Source: Paraburkholderia caffeinitolerans (GTDB lineage: Bacteria > Pseudomonadota > Gammaproteobacteria > Burkholderiales > Burkholderiaceae). From it: 64,000 nt of DNA. The notes beneath the pieces were generated by a model, which did not search any database, had not been told where the DNA came from, and was given only the letters and a program-made list of their open reading frames with translations. Shown piece after piece: positions 7,175 through 17,934 of the stretch. A program made the translations under genes and the position numbers. Numbering within the stretch: the stretch's first letter is position 1; every line of letters begins with the position of its first letter. The DNA lies in contig NZ_CADIKL010000017.1 of the NCBI RefSeq assembly GCF_902859945.1, positions 85,105-149,104 of the forward strand. Direction: 5' to 3'.

Positions 7175-8845
7175 TTAGCCAATCAAGTGGCGGATGGCCT
7201 TCTTGTCGATCTTGCCCACGCTGGTCTTCGGTATTTCGGCCACGAACGCAATGCGGTTCGCTTCCGGCACTGCGTAGCGGCTGATGCGGTTCGCCTCGGC
7301 GTGCCGGAGCAGATGCTGGCGCACCTCGTCGGCGCCGAGCGCGCTGCCCTCGACGAGCACCACCAGCGCCATGGGCCGCTCGCCCCACTTGTCGTCCTTC
7401 ACGCCAACGACCGCGCATTCCTGCACGTCCGGCAGTTCGCCGATCAATCCTTCGATCTCGATCGACGAGACCCATTCGCCGCCAGTCTTGATCACGTCCT
7501 TGATGCGGTCGACGATCTGGATATAGCCATCGGGCGTCATGACCGCGACGTCTTGGGTATGCAGGTAGCCGCCGCGCCATAGCGCCTCGGACGCCTCGGG
7601 CTGGTTGTGATAGCCGAGCGTGAGGAACGGCGCGCGCAGCACGACTTCGCCCGGTGTCACGCCGTCGCGCGGCACGTCGCGCATGTCGTCGTCGACTACG
7701 CGCAGGTCCACCATGGGCAACGGGCGTCCCGTCATGGCGCGTTTGCGAATGTTTTCGTCCTGATCGGCAGGCGTGCCGCCCGGTGGGAACTGCGAAAGCG
7801 CCACTGTCGGGCCCGTCTCGGACATCCCATAGCCTGCGAATACGTCGATGCCTTGTTCGACGGCCGCGCGGCACAGTCCGGGAGGCAGCGCCGAACCGCC
7901 GATGACGATCTTCCAGCCATCGAGCTTCTGGCCTTCACGGCGCGCGGCATCGAGCAGCATCTGCAGGATGGTGGGCACGCAATGCGAGAACGTGACCTTT
8001 TCGCTCTTCTGCAGCGCCAGCAAACGTTCGGGAACATAGCGGCCAGGCAGCACGATGCGCAGTCCGAGCAGCACGGCGATATAGGGCACGCCCCACGCGA
8101 GCACGTGGAACATCGGCGTGATCGGCATATACACGTCTTCGCGATGCAGCCGCTGGCCATCGCGCGGCGAACAAAAACTCGTGGCGATCGTCAGCGCGTG
8201 CAGCACGATCTGGCGATGGCTGTAGCAGACGCCCTTCGGGTCGCCGGTGGTGCCGGTCGTGTAGAACAGCGCGGCGCGCGTGTTCTCGTCGAATTCGGGA
8301 AAGACGAAATCCGCGGATGCTGGTGCGAGGAGCGCTTCATATTCGCCCACGAAGGGCAGGGTGGTCGACGGCAGCGGATTGCCGTCGGCGAGCACCACGA
8401 CCTGGCGCACGAACTTCAGCTCCGCCTGGATCTGTTCCAGGACCGGCAGAAAATCCACGTGCGCGAGCACGACTTCGGCACGCGAGTCGTTCAATGCATA
8501 CGCAATCTGCTGCGGGGACGTACGGACGTTCACGGTAAACAGCGTGGCGCCCATCATCGGGATGGCGAAGTAGCTTTCGAGGTAGCGATGACTGTCCCAA
8601 TCCAGCACGGCAACGGTGGCGCCGTGCCCGACGCCGAGCGCCTCGAGCGCGGAGGCGAGCTTGCCGATGCGCGCGCGCAGGTCGGCGAACGTGTAGCGCA
8701 GCTCGCCGCGGTAGCAGATCTCCTGGCCGGCGCTCACGCTCTGCGAGTTCAGCAGCAATTGCTTGATGAGCAAGGGATAGGCGTAGGCCGACGGAGTCGC
8801 GATGATCAGGTTGTCAAAAGCGTCGGATGGGTGGGGCGCTGACAC
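7175..8845 (-). CDS. AMP-forming acyl-CoA synthetase (fatty acid-CoA ligase family)
   Basis: 556 residues, normal for the ANL superfamily. The P-loop-like A3 motif YTTGTTGDPKG is at 195-205, YGMSETGP is the A5 motif, and GGYLHTQDVAVMTPDGYIQI followed by DRIKDVIKTGGEW are A7/A8. The C-terminal KTSVGKIDKKAIR carries the catalytic lysine. It activates a carboxylic acid to its CoA thioester with ATP. The N-terminal layout resembles medium/long-chain FadD-type ligases such as those acting on alkanoate side chains. It heads a two-gene unit with the SDR at 7152. Substrate chain length cannot be read. Confidence 0.88.
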   Translation of the reverse strand: MSAPHPSDAFDNLIIATPSAYAYPLLIKQLLLNSQSVSAGQEICYRGELRYTFADLRARIGKLASALEALGVGHGATVAVLDWDSHRYLESYFAIPMMGATLFTVNVRTSPQQIAYALNDSRAEVVLAHVDFLPVLEQIQAELKFVRQVVVLADGNPLPSTTLPFVGEYEALLAPASADFVFPEFDENTRAALFYTTGTTGDPKGVCYSHRQIVLHALTIATSFCSPRDGQRLHREDVYMPITPMFHVLAWGVPYIAVLLGLRIVLPGRYVPERLLALQKSEKVTFSHCVPTILQMLLDAARREGQKLDGWKIVIGGSALPPGLCRAAVEQGIDVFAGYGMSETGPTVALSQFPPGGTPADQDENIRKRAMTGRPLPMVDLRVVDDDMRDVPRDGVTPGEVVLRAPFLTLGYHNQPEASEALWRGGYLHTQDVAVMTPDGYIQIVDRIKDVIKTGGEWVSSIEIEGLIGELPDVQECAVVGVKDDKWGERPMALVVLVEGSALGADEVRQHLLRHAEANRISRYAVPEANRIAFVAEIPKTSVGKIDKKAIRHLIG

Positions 8846-9079
8846 GGAGGCTACCTCGTTGGGCTATCGGCGCGGCGGCGTGCCGCGTCATCGTACCCAG
8901 CTTACTGAACACCGCACGCCGCTTCCCCCTTCATCCGGGAGGGGAGGGTTATCCAGCATATGAGTCGGGCGGCACCCCCTCCCCCGCGAGTAGGATCGGC
9001 GCCGGCCATTCGCACTACCATGCAATCGATACGCGGGTTTTCGCCGCCGTGGCATCCGCACCTTCTACAAGGAGCTCTT

Positions 9080-9859
9080 ATGAGCCTCACCGCACTTCAA
9101 GACCTTAGTGGGCGTGTTGCGCTCGTCACCGGCGGCTCGCGCGGCCTGGGCCTTCAGATGGCCGAGGTGCTGGGTGAACTGGGCGCCAGGGTGGCGATCA
9201 CTGCCCGCAAGCAGCACGAACTCGAAGCCGCCACCGCGCACCTCAAGGCACTTGGCGTGGAGGCCACGCCGTTCGTGTGCGACATGGGCGATCTGGCAGC
9301 GATCCCGGGAATGGTCGAGCAGGTGACGAGCGCGCTCGGGCCCATCGACATTCTGGTCAACAACGCGGGCACGTCGTGGGGCGCACCGACGATCGAGCAC
9401 TCGCTCGAAGGCTGGCAGAAGGTCATCACGCTCAACCTGACGGCCGTCTTTGCGGTGACGCAGGAGGTGGGCCGCCGCTGCATGGTGCCCCGGCGCAGCG
9501 GCAAGGTCATCAACATCGCCTCGATCCAGGGCCTGACCGGCACCTATCCCGAGGGCATGCCAACGCTCGCCTACAACGCCAGCAAGGGCGCGGTGGTCAA
9601 TATGACCCGCACCCTGGCCGTGGAGTGGGCGCCGTTCGGCATCAACGTCAATGCGATTGCGCCAGGCTATTTCCCGACCAAAATGACGGCGCCGATCGAC
9701 GCTGCGATCGGCGGCGACAAGACCGCGGCCATGGCGCCGATGAACCGGGTGGGCGGCCCGGAAGACCTGAAGGGCGTCACCGCGCTGTTTGCTTCGGATG
9801 CCTGTGCATTCATCACCGGGCAGACACTCGCGGTCGACGGCGGCCTGACCGCGATGTAG
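9080..9859 (+). CDS. SDR-family oxidoreductase (gluconate 5-dehydrogenase / 3-oxoacyl reductase-like)
   Basis: 259 residues from the ATG at 9080, which has an AAGGAG site; upstream in-frame sequence is not conserved-looking. TGGSRGLG cofactor motif, NNAG, the catalytic Ser in INIASIQG and YNASKG are all present, as is the terminal TGQTLAVDGG. ARKQHELE after the second strand suggests NADP preference. Stands alone, convergent with the AhpD-type gene at 9876, so it may belong functionally to the ligase/SDR group upstream rather than to the ABC operon. Confidence 0.87.
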   Translation: MSLTALQDLSGRVALVTGGSRGLGLQMAEVLGELGARVAITARKQHELEAATAHLKALGVEATPFVCDMGDLAAIPGMVEQVTSALGPIDILVNNAGTSWGAPTIEHSLEGWQKVITLNLTAVFAVTQEVGRRCMVPRRSGKVINIASIQGLTGTYPEGMPTLAYNASKGAVVNMTRTLAVEWAPFGINVNAIAPGYFPTKMTAPIDAAIGGDKTAAMAPMNRVGGPEDLKGVTALFASDACAFITGQTLAVDGGLTAM

Positions 9860-9875
9860 TGCCTGCCCATGCCGC

Positions 9876-10466
9876 TTACTGGGCGTCGGGGAATACCGGT
9901 TCGCCGAGGTTGAGCATCAGCCGGTTCGCCCATGCGAAGATCGACACCGAGTGAATCAGGTCGAGAATCTCCGCGTCGTCGAGACCGGCTTCGCGCAGCG
10001 CGCGAAGCTGCGCGGCGTCCACCGCGTCGGGCTGCTCGGTCAGGGCGATCGAGAACTGCGCAATCGCGCGCTCGCGTTCGGTCGTGCCGGCGCTGCGCGG
10101 CTCGTCGAACACCTGGCGGATCACGTCGTTGCGCTTCGCAAGCTGCTCGAAGCGCTGCGCGTGCACCGACGCGCAGTACACACACCCGTTGATGCGCGAG
10201 ACGACCGTGGTCGACAGCTCGCGCTCCGCGCGCGGCAGCCCGCCGGGCGCGTACATGATCGCGTTGAAGGCGGCCGAGCGCTGCCGCAGAATCTCGGGCT
10301 GATGCACGAGAAACAGGTAGTAGTCCGAGACTTTCGCCTTCGGGTGGCTTTCTTCGAGCACCGCGACCTGCTCCGGCGTCGCGTGGTCGAGCTCGACCAC
10401 GTCGAGCCAGGCGTCCCAGTCGAGCGTTTCGTTGGTGAAACCGTGCGAGCGGATCAGGTCGGTCAT
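9876..10466 (-). CDS. Peroxidase-related AhpD/CMD-fold protein (Avi_7169-like)
   Basis: 196 residues. The CVYCASVHAQR segment carries the AhpD-type Cys-x-x-Cys plus His that reduces peroxides in alkylhydroperoxidase D proteins. The start at 10466 overlaps the stop of the upstream CMD gene by 4 bp. From memory, paired families called perox_Avi_7169 and CMD_Avi_7170 occur together with peptide/nickel-type ABC transporters, and this pair fits that arrangement. It is the last gene of the long minus-strand operon. Likely role: disposal of a peroxide or radical made by the operon's oxidative chemistry (inference). Confidence 0.78.
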   Translation of the reverse strand: MTDLIRSHGFTNETLDWDAWLDVVELDHATPEQVAVLEESHPKAKVSDYYLFLVHQPEILRQRSAAFNAIMYAPGGLPRAERELSTTVVSRINGCVYCASVHAQRFEQLAKRNDVIRQVFDEPRSAGTTERERAIAQFSIALTEQPDAVDAAQLRALREAGLDDAEILDLIHSVSIFAWANRLMLNLGEPVFPDAQ

Positions 10467-10987
10467 GTCGGCGTCTCCAGTTGTTTTAGTGCCTGCAGCC
10501 CCGCGACGACGCGCGTCTGGTACGAGAGAAACGCAATCAGTTGCGCGAGCGTGACAACGGCGGGCGTCGTCAGCCCGGCGGCGGGCAGCGTTGCCAGCGC
10601 GGCTTTGTCGCCAGCCACCGGGTTCTCGATCAGCGTGCGCGTGAACGTGAGGATCGCGCGCAGCCGCGCATCCGCGAGATCTTCGGGTGCGCCGGTTTCG
10701 ACCGCCGCGCGTGCGGCCGCGTCCACGCCATGCTGTTCGAGCGCATCGCGGTAGTGCGCAAAGAGCGCGGCCGAAGGCGTCAGCCGGCTCGCGTAGCACG
10801 CAACGAGCAGCCGTTCCGCGAGCGTCAGCCCTTCGAGCGCGGGGTCGAAGAGTGCGTCGTAGCTCTGCTGGGTCGCCACCGCAACCTTGTCGCGCCGATG
10901 CCGCAGCGCTTGCGTGGCCGAGCCGGGCGCGAGCCCGACAAGACGATCGACGAGATCGGTCGTTGCGCCATCAACGGTGTGTGTCAT
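10463..10987 (-). CDS. CMD-domain protein (Avi_7170-like)
   Basis: 174 residues, all-helical and Ala/Leu rich, in the carboxymuconolactone decarboxylase/AhpD fold. Unlike its downstream neighbour it lacks a Cys-x-x-Cys; a single Cys is in LLVACYASRLTPSA. It overlaps the hydrolase gene upstream by 17 bp and the AhpD-type gene downstream by 4 bp, so the three are translationally coupled. It may form a hetero-oligomer with the AhpD-type protein (inference). Biochemical function is unknown for this family. Confidence 0.72.
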   Translation of the reverse strand: MTHTVDGATTDLVDRLVGLAPGSATQALRHRRDKVAVATQQSYDALFDPALEGLTLAERLLVACYASRLTPSAALFAHYRDALEQHGVDAAARAAVETGAPEDLADARLRAILTFTRTLIENPVAGDKAALATLPAAGLTTPAVVTLAQLIAFLSYQTRVVAGLQALKQLETPT

Positions 10988-12338
10988 GAGTGTCCTCGGA
11001 AGGTGAATCGGAAGAGGGCGCGCCAGCCGCTTGCGCTGCGCGCGCCGCTACAGCGCGCGCAAGAAATGCCTGCACGGCAGCCCATGAACGTTCGTCGGCG
11101 TGCGCGTTCGCGGCGGGCTCGCCGCCGCCGGTGCTAACCCGGCCCGACACGGGATGCGCGTAGACGACCTGCGTGGTCGGCACATAAGGGAACACGATCG
11201 CATGCCCAGCGCGCTCGAAATCGAAATGCTCGACCGGATGCGGATGCCCGTGCGCCGCGAGCCGCTCGGCGACCATGCGCGAATAGCGGCTCGACGGCCA
11301 CGAACCGTCGTCTTCGGCGGAGAGCAGCAGCACCGGCCCGCGAATGCACTCGACGCGGATGCGCGCGCGCTCGACCGCTTCCGGATCGTCGAGCGCGGTG
11401 AGCATGGCGTGCGCGTGCCGGTGCGGCGCGGGGCCTTCGTCGTAGGGCGCCCAGCTCGCGGTGCGGTTGTTCTCCCAGATGTGCGGCAGTGGCTCGCCGT
11501 TCAGCAGCCAGGTGGGGCCTTCGCGGCCGGTCGCCGGATCGGCCGCGTTCTGGGCGCTGTGCACGAGCGCGCTCGGCACGTAGCCGATGACCGCCGACAC
11601 CCGCTCCGGGAAGGTCGCGCCGAGCAGCAGCACGAGCTCGCCGCCGCGCGACTGCCCGGACAGCGCGATGAAATCGTGCGCGGGACGCACCGTGTCGCGC
11701 AGCCAGCGCAGGCCGCGCTCGAAGTATTCGAGCGGCGTGTTGGAGATGTAGTCCGGCAGGCCCGGCGCCTTGAAGTAGCCGAGCGCGAAGGCCGCGTAGC
11801 CGCGCGAGGCGTAGAGCGCCGCGCGCGGCTCGTTGATGCCGCCGCCCGAGCCGTTCAGCACCATCACGGCCGGATGCGGCCCCTCGCCAGGCGGCAGATA
11901 GAGCGTGCCGACGAGACCCTGCTCGCGGATCTCGCGGCGCGTCACGCCCTCGGCCGCGAGCCGCTGCGTGAATTGTGCGGACACCGAAGCGTCGCCGACG
12001 CTTGCGGTCAGCGTCGTCACGAGTGGCGCACTGAGCGGCGTCGGGAACACGTCGCGGCTCGCGCCGTCGACGGGCGTCTGCGACCACACGAGGCCGAGCG
12101 CCGAAACGCCCGCGTAGCTGCCCGACACGGGCGCGTCGCGCGACAAGTCGACGATGCCGTCCGCGTCGGCGACAAACGCCGCATCGGCGCTCCAGGGCGC
12201 GCCGTGGGCGCGCTCGGTGCGGCTCGCGATCGTCACGCGCGCGCCGGCCGGCGCGCCGTGCAGCACGATGCGACGCGGCACGTCGATCAACGCGTCCGCG
12301 GGCAGGACGGTCAGAGAGAGCGTTTGCGCGCCGCTCAT
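10971..12338 (-). CDS. Alpha/beta hydrolase of the acyl-CoA thioesterase/BAAT type
   Basis: 455 residues from the ATG at 12338, which overlaps the stop of the solute-binding protein gene (ATGA). Residues 1-125 form an immunoglobulin-like domain as in bile acid-CoA:amino acid N-acyltransferase and acyl-CoA thioesterases; the rest is an alpha/beta hydrolase with GSGGGINEPRAAL, nucleophile elbow SGQSRGGEL, acid in LLLSAEDDGSW and a late FERAGHAI histidine. The nucleophile is Ser, as in thioesterases, rather than Cys, as in the N-acyltransferase. It probably hydrolyses a thioester or ester taken up or formed by this operon. No CoA-ligase is in the operon. Confidence 0.8.
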   Translation of the reverse strand: MSGAQTLSLTVLPADALIDVPRRIVLHGAPAGARVTIASRTERAHGAPWSADAAFVADADGIVDLSRDAPVSGSYAGVSALGLVWSQTPVDGASRDVFPTPLSAPLVTTLTASVGDASVSAQFTQRLAAEGVTRREIREQGLVGTLYLPPGEGPHPAVMVLNGSGGGINEPRAALYASRGYAAFALGYFKAPGLPDYISNTPLEYFERGLRWLRDTVRPAHDFIALSGQSRGGELVLLLGATFPERVSAVIGYVPSALVHSAQNAADPATGREGPTWLLNGEPLPHIWENNRTASWAPYDEGPAPHRHAHAMLTALDDPEAVERARIRVECIRGPVLLLSAEDDGSWPSSRYSRMVAERLAAHGHPHPVEHFDFERAGHAIVFPYVPTTQVVYAHPVSGRVSTGGGEPAANAHADERSWAAVQAFLARAVAARAAQAAGAPSSDSPSEDTHDTHR

Positions 12339-13903
12339 TTGCCGGCCTGCGTGACCTGCATCGCGACGGTGCGGTCGCTCGTGTACGGCGACACTTTCAG
12401 ACCCTTGCGCGCGGCCCACACGTTCTGATAGTGAAAGAGCGGAATCACGCCCACGTCGTTCGACACGATCTCGACCGAGTGGCGCAGGATCGCCTCGCGC
12501 TTGCCTTCGTCGAACTCGGCGGTGGCCGCATCGAGCGCCTGATCGACGGCCGGATTGCTGTAATGCCCCCAGTTCGACGCGCCAAGACCCTTCTTCGCGT
12601 CGACGGTGGCGAGCACGTTCACGAGCGCGTAGCTGGCTTCGCCGGTGCCGTTACCCCAAGCGAGCATCGACATCGCATACTCGTTCTTGCCCGCGCGGCT
12701 CGCGTAGATCGACCAGGGCACCACTTCCACCTGCGTCTTCACGCCAATGCGCGTCCAGAACTGCGCGACTGCCTGAGCGGTTTCCGGCCCTTGCGGATAG
12801 CGGTCGTTCGGCACGTGCATCACGATCTTGAAGCCGTTCGGATAGCCCGCATCGGCGAGCAGCTTCTTGGCCTGCGCCGCGTCGAACGGAATGTCCTTCA
12901 CAGCGGGGTCGTAGCCGAAGGTGTTCTTCGGCATCCATTGGTTCGCGACGCTCGCGGTGCCCTGCATGATGCGCGTGACGATGGCGTCGCGGTTGATCGC
13001 GAGCGACAGCGCGCGGCGCACGCGCACGTCGAGCAGCGGGTTCTTCGGCAGCGGCTTGCCGTCGTTGTCGGTGATGTATTGATTCGGGCCTTCATGGAAG
13101 CTCGGCTGCAGCAGCATCACGCGCAGGCCCGGATACGGATAGACCGTCACGTTCGGCGCCTGCTTGAGGCGCGGAATGTCCGATGCTGAGACCTTGTCGA
13201 TTACGTCGACGTCGCCTGCGAGCAGCGCGGCCGTGCGAGCGGCGCCGTTGTTCACGTAGCGGTAGTCGACCTTCTCCCAGAGCGGCTTGCCGTCCCAGTA
13301 CTGGTCGTTGCGGACCATCTCGACGCGGTCGCCCGGCGTGTACGAGACGAACTTGTACGGCCCGGTGCCGATCATCGCGCGGCCCGAGTTGTAGTCGTCG
13401 GTTTGCGACTTCTCGCCAACGTGCTTGCTGACGATGTGCACTGAAGCCAGGTTCAGCGGCAGATCGGGGTTCGGCGCCTTGGTCTTGATGACGAGCGTGA
13501 GCGGATCGGGCGCGCTAACCGATTCGATGGTGCGCAGATAGCCGGCGAACGTCGCGACGCTGCCTGGCACGTTGCGCGCGCGCTGGTAGGAGAAGATCAC
13601 GTCGGCGGCGGTGAACGGCGTGCCGTCCTGCCATTTCACGTTCGGGCGCAGCTTGAACTCCCAGGTCGTCGAGTCGAGCGCCTTCCAGCTCACCGCGAGG
13701 CCCGGTTGCAGCTTGTTCCACTTGTTCTCGACCAGCAGATCCCAGAAGTGCAGGTCGTCCGAGCGGTCGCCGGCGTGGTTGTTGAGTTGCGGGTCAAGCG
13801 AAGACAGCGGGTCGGCGAACGCGATGCGCAGCGTCTGCGCATCGGCGGCAAAGCTGGCCGACAGCAGCACGGCGGCGACGGAAGACAGCAGGAGACGTTT
13901 CAT
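12335..13903 (-). CDS. ABC transporter solute-binding protein (peptide/nickel family)
   Basis: 522 residues with a clear Sec signal peptide: KR followed by a hydrophobic run and AxA cleavage near residue 22 (AADAQTL). The mature part is a family 5 extracellular binding protein (LDPQLNNHAGDR..., WKALDSTTWEFKLRPNVKWQDG, GTGPYKF, VRRALSLAINRD). It works in the periplasm and delivers a solute to the permeases encoded upstream in the same operon. It begins 49 bp after the second ATPase gene. By context it resembles the KPN_01854-type binding proteins recalled as partners of Avi_7169/7170 proteins. Ligand unknown. Confidence 0.9.
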   Translation of the reverse strand: MKRLLLSSVAAVLLSASFAADAQTLRIAFADPLSSLDPQLNNHAGDRSDDLHFWDLLVENKWNKLQPGLAVSWKALDSTTWEFKLRPNVKWQDGTPFTAADVIFSYQRARNVPGSVATFAGYLRTIESVSAPDPLTLVIKTKAPNPDLPLNLASVHIVSKHVGEKSQTDDYNSGRAMIGTGPYKFVSYTPGDRVEMVRNDQYWDGKPLWEKVDYRYVNNGAARTAALLAGDVDVIDKVSASDIPRLKQAPNVTVYPYPGLRVMLLQPSFHEGPNQYITDNDGKPLPKNPLLDVRVRRALSLAINRDAIVTRIMQGTASVANQWMPKNTFGYDPAVKDIPFDAAQAKKLLADAGYPNGFKIVMHVPNDRYPQGPETAQAVAQFWTRIGVKTQVEVVPWSIYASRAGKNEYAMSMLAWGNGTGEASYALVNVLATVDAKKGLGASNWGHYSNPAVDQALDAATAEFDEGKREAILRHSVEIVSNDVGVIPLFHYQNVWAARKGLKVSPYTSDRTVAMQVTQAGK

Positions 13904-13952
13904 GTCGGAAGATCCTGTGATTGGAATGTGCCGGGTTGTCTAAAGAGGGAGT

Positions 13953-15005
<1,053 letters not shown>

Positions 15006-15009
<4 letters not shown>

Positions 15010-16034
15010 GCGGCCTCCCTGGCGAGTTGCGCGGCGCCCGGATGGAAGCAGCGGGCCAGGTGGCCGGGCTGCGTTTCGGTCAATTCGGGTCGCACATTGC
15101 AGGCCGCGCTCGCATGCGCGCAGCGCGGCGCGAACGCGCAGCCGGCCGGCATCGCGAGCAGATTCGGTGTCATCCCGGGAATCTGGCGCAGTCGCTCGCC
15201 GCGCTGGTTCAGGCTCGGCAGGCTCGCGATCAAGCCGACCGTATACGGGTGCTGCGGATCGTCGAGCACTGCGTCGACCGAGCCGTGTTCGACGATCCGG
15301 CCCGCGTACATCACCGCGAGTTCATCGGCGAGTCCGGCGACGACCGACAGGTCGTGCGTAATCCAGATCAGCGAGGTGCGTTGCTCGCGCACGAGCTTCT
15401 GCACCTCGCAGAGGATCTGCGCCTGAATCGTGACGTCGAGCGCCGTGGTCGGTTCGTCGGCGATGATGAGGTCGGGTTGGTGCAGCATCGCGATCGCAAT
15501 TGCCACGCGCTGCCGCATCCCGCCGGACAATTGATGCGGATACGCGCGCAGCCGCTCGTCCGGGCTCGGAATGCCCATCGCGGCCAGCGCGTCGCGCGCG
15601 AGTTCGCGCGCCTGCGCCCCGGACACGCGGCGATGCGCGCGCACGGCCTCGGTCATCTGCGCTTCGATACGCAGCACCGGGTTCAGCGTCATCATCGGGT
15701 CCTGGAAGATCATCGCGATGCGATTGCCCTGCAGGTGCCGCCGCTCGCGCGCCGGCAGCCGCACGATATCGCGGCCCTGGAACAGGATCTCGCCGCCCGC
15801 GATGCGGCCCGGCGCGTCGACGAGGCCCATGATCGAGTAGCCGGTGACCGACTTGCCCGAGCCCGATTCTCCAACGAGGCCCATGATGCGGCCCGGCGCG
15901 AGCGTGAACGACACATCGTCGACGGCTGTGAGCACGCCGGCGCGCGTGTCGAATTGCGTACGCAGATTGCGGACCTCGAGTGCCGGCGTTGCGGATTGCG
16001 GCAAGGACTGTGACGAGGACTGCGGCACGTTCAT
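15006..16034 (-). CDS. ABC transporter ATPase (DppD-like)
   Basis: 342 residues from the ATG at 16034, overlapping the permease stop by 4 bp. Walker A GLVGESGSGKSV, Q-loop MIFQDPMMTLNPVL, signature LSGGMRQRVAIA, Walker B LIIADEPTTALD and switch HDLSVV are intact. The C-terminal Cys-containing oligopeptide-transporter domain (GCAFAPRCAHASAAC) is present. It powers the transporter formed by the two permeases. Its partner ATPase, immediately downstream, is frameshifted, so if the transporter still works it would need this protein as a homodimer or another ATPase in trans. Confidence 0.92.
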
Positions 16035-16963
16035 TTCTGGCTCCGCGGGTTGAACAGGTCGCGCAGGCGGTCGCCAACGAGATTGATCGCGACGATGGTC
16101 ACGAGCAGCGCAAGGCCGGGATACAGGCTGATCCAGTACTGGCCGGAGAGCATGGTCTGATAGCCGTTCGCAATCAGCAGGCCCAGCGACGGCTCGGTCA
16201 CCGGCACGCCGAGCCCGAGGAACGACAGCGTCGCTTCCAGCGTGATCGCGCGCGCGACTTGCAGCGATCCCACCACGATGAGCGGCGGCAGGCAGTTCGG
16301 CAGGATGTGGCCGATCACGATGCGCCAGCCCGGAATCGCCTGGCAGCGCGCGGCCTCCACATATTCGCGGCGCGCCTCCACGAGTGCCTGGCCGCGCGCC
16401 GTGCGCGCGAAATAGGCCCACTCGAGCACGATCAGCGTGAGCACGACGTTGCCGATGCCCTTGCCGATGTAAGCGAGGATCATCATCGCGACGAAGATCG
16501 ACGGGAACGACAGCAGCAGATCGACCATGCGCATCAGCAGCGCGTCGACCTTGCCGCCCGCATACGCGGCGATGAGCCCGAGCAGCGTGCCGATGATGCC
16601 GGCCGCGAGCGCCGAGCCCACGCCCACGCCAAGACTGATGCGCAGCCCGTAGACGATGGCCGAGAGCAGGTCGCGGCCCTGGCCGTCGGTGCCGAGCCAG
16701 TACGTGAAGGTCGCGGCGCCGTTCGCGGAGCCCGGTGGCAGCCGCGCGTCCAGCACGTCGAGCTGCATCAGGTCGTAGGGGTTCTGTGGCGTGATCCACG
16801 GCGCCACGAGCGCGGCGGCGATCAGCACCACGAGCAGCACGAAGCCGATGAGCGCGCTTTTTGAGCGCGCGAAGTCGCGCATGGCCTGACGCCACGGCGA
16901 TTCGCGACGTGCCGGCGCGGCGAGCGCAACGGGCGCGGAAGATTGTGGAGCGGGCGCGTTCAT
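16031..16963 (-). CDS. ABC transporter permease (DppC-like)
   Basis: 310 residues from the ATG at 16963. A basic N-terminus (RQAMRDFARSKSALIG) leads to a first membrane segment at about 30-50, then a long periplasmic loop, then five segments with the permease EAA-type loop (EAARCQAIPGWRIVIGHILPN). This is the usual topology of DppC/OppC. 4-bp overlaps on both sides show tight coupling with the DppB-like and ATPase genes. Confidence 0.92.
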   Translation of the reverse strand: MNAPAPQSSAPVALAAPARRESPWRQAMRDFARSKSALIGFVLLVVLIAAALVAPWITPQNPYDLMQLDVLDARLPPGSANGAATFTYWLGTDGQGRDLLSAIVYGLRISLGVGVGSALAAGIIGTLLGLIAAYAGGKVDALLMRMVDLLLSFPSIFVAMMILAYIGKGIGNVVLTLIVLEWAYFARTARGQALVEARREYVEAARCQAIPGWRIVIGHILPNCLPPLIVVGSLQVARAITLEATLSFLGLGVPVTEPSLGLLIANGYQTMLSGQYWISLYPGLALLVTIVAINLVGDRLRDLFNPRSQK

Positions 16964-17934
16964 GCGGCGGCCTCCAGACGGACACGCGGATCGAGCCAGC
17001 GGTACAGCAGATCCACAATCAGGTTCAGCGTCACGAACAGGCACACAACGACAATCAGATACGCGACGATCACAGGCCGGTCGAGCGCGTTGATGCTGTC
17101 GAGAATCAGCTTGCCGGCGCCCGGCCAGGAAAACACGCTTTCAGTAACGACTGAGAACGCGATGGTCGAGCCGAACTCGATGCCGAGCACCGTGGTGAGC
17201 GGAATCAGCGTGTTGCGCAGCACGTGAACGAGCACGAGGCGCAGCGGCGCGAGCCCCTTGGCGCGCGCGAAGCGCACGAAATCCTGCGGCAGCACTTCGA
17301 CCACGCCCGCGCGCGTGAGGCGCAGCACGAGCGAGATATTGAACAGCGCGAGGTTGAACGCGGGCAGGATCAGATGGCGCAGGCCGTCGAGCGTCAGGAA
17401 CGACCACGCGACGCCAAACACCGGCACCGTCGCGCCGCGACCGCTGGCCGGCAGCCAGCCCAGATGAACCGAGAAGGTCATGATGAGCATCAGCCCGACC
17501 CAGAAAGTCGGCAGCGAGAAGCCGACAATGCTGCCTGCCGTCAGGAGCCGCGCGAGCGGATGCTGCGGGCGCAGCCCGGCAAAGAGCCCGAGCGGGATGC
17601 CGATCACGATCGCAAGCAGTAACGCCGCGCACGCCAGTTCGAGCGTGGCGGGCAGGCGTTCGAGAATCAGCCGGATCGCGGGGACGTTGTACACGAAGCT
17701 GTTGCCGAGGTCGCCGTGCAGCGCGCCGTTCACGAAGGCGAGGTACTGGCGCCACAGCGGCTGGTCGAGGCCGAGCCGCGCGATGATGCGCGCGCGGTCG
17801 ATCTGGTCGACGTCTTCGCCGATCAGGATGTCGACCGGGTTGCCGATCGCGTGCAGGCCCACGAACACGATCACGGTCATCAGCCACAGCACGACGATCG
17901 CCTGCAGGATGCGGCGCAGAATCCATGCGCTCAT
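16960..17934 (-). CDS. ABC transporter permease (DppB-like)
   Basis: 324 residues. MSAWILRRILQAIVVLWLM is the characteristic N-terminal segment of DppB/OppB permeases; GLDQPLWRQYLAFVNGALHGDLG and the later EFGSTIAFSVVTESVFSWPG are family hallmarks. About six membrane segments. The ATG at 17934 overlaps the monooxygenase stop by 4 bp; the longer in-frame extension upstream reads through that gene and is not real. Forms the channel with the DppC-like protein. Confidence 0.92.
   Translation of the reverse strand: MSAWILRRILQAIVVLWLMTVIVFVGLHAIGNPVDILIGEDVDQIDRARIIARLGLDQPLWRQYLAFVNGALHGDLGNSFVYNVPAIRLILERLPATLELACAALLLAIVIGIPLGLFAGLRPQHPLARLLTAGSIVGFSLPTFWVGLMLIMTFSVHLGWLPASGRGATVPVFGVAWSFLTLDGLRHLILPAFNLALFNISLVLRLTRAGVVEVLPQDFVRFARAKGLAPLRLVLVHVLRNTLIPLTTVLGIEFGSTIAFSVVTESVFSWPGAGKLILDSINALDRPVIVAYLIVVVCLFVTLNLIVDLLYRWLDPRVRLEAAA

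Noticed and set aside
11100..12428. 442-codon plus-strand ORF opposite the BAAT-like hydrolase
   Set aside because: Arg/His/Ala-rich antisense shadow with no start signal; the minus strand encodes a full hydrolase in an operon.
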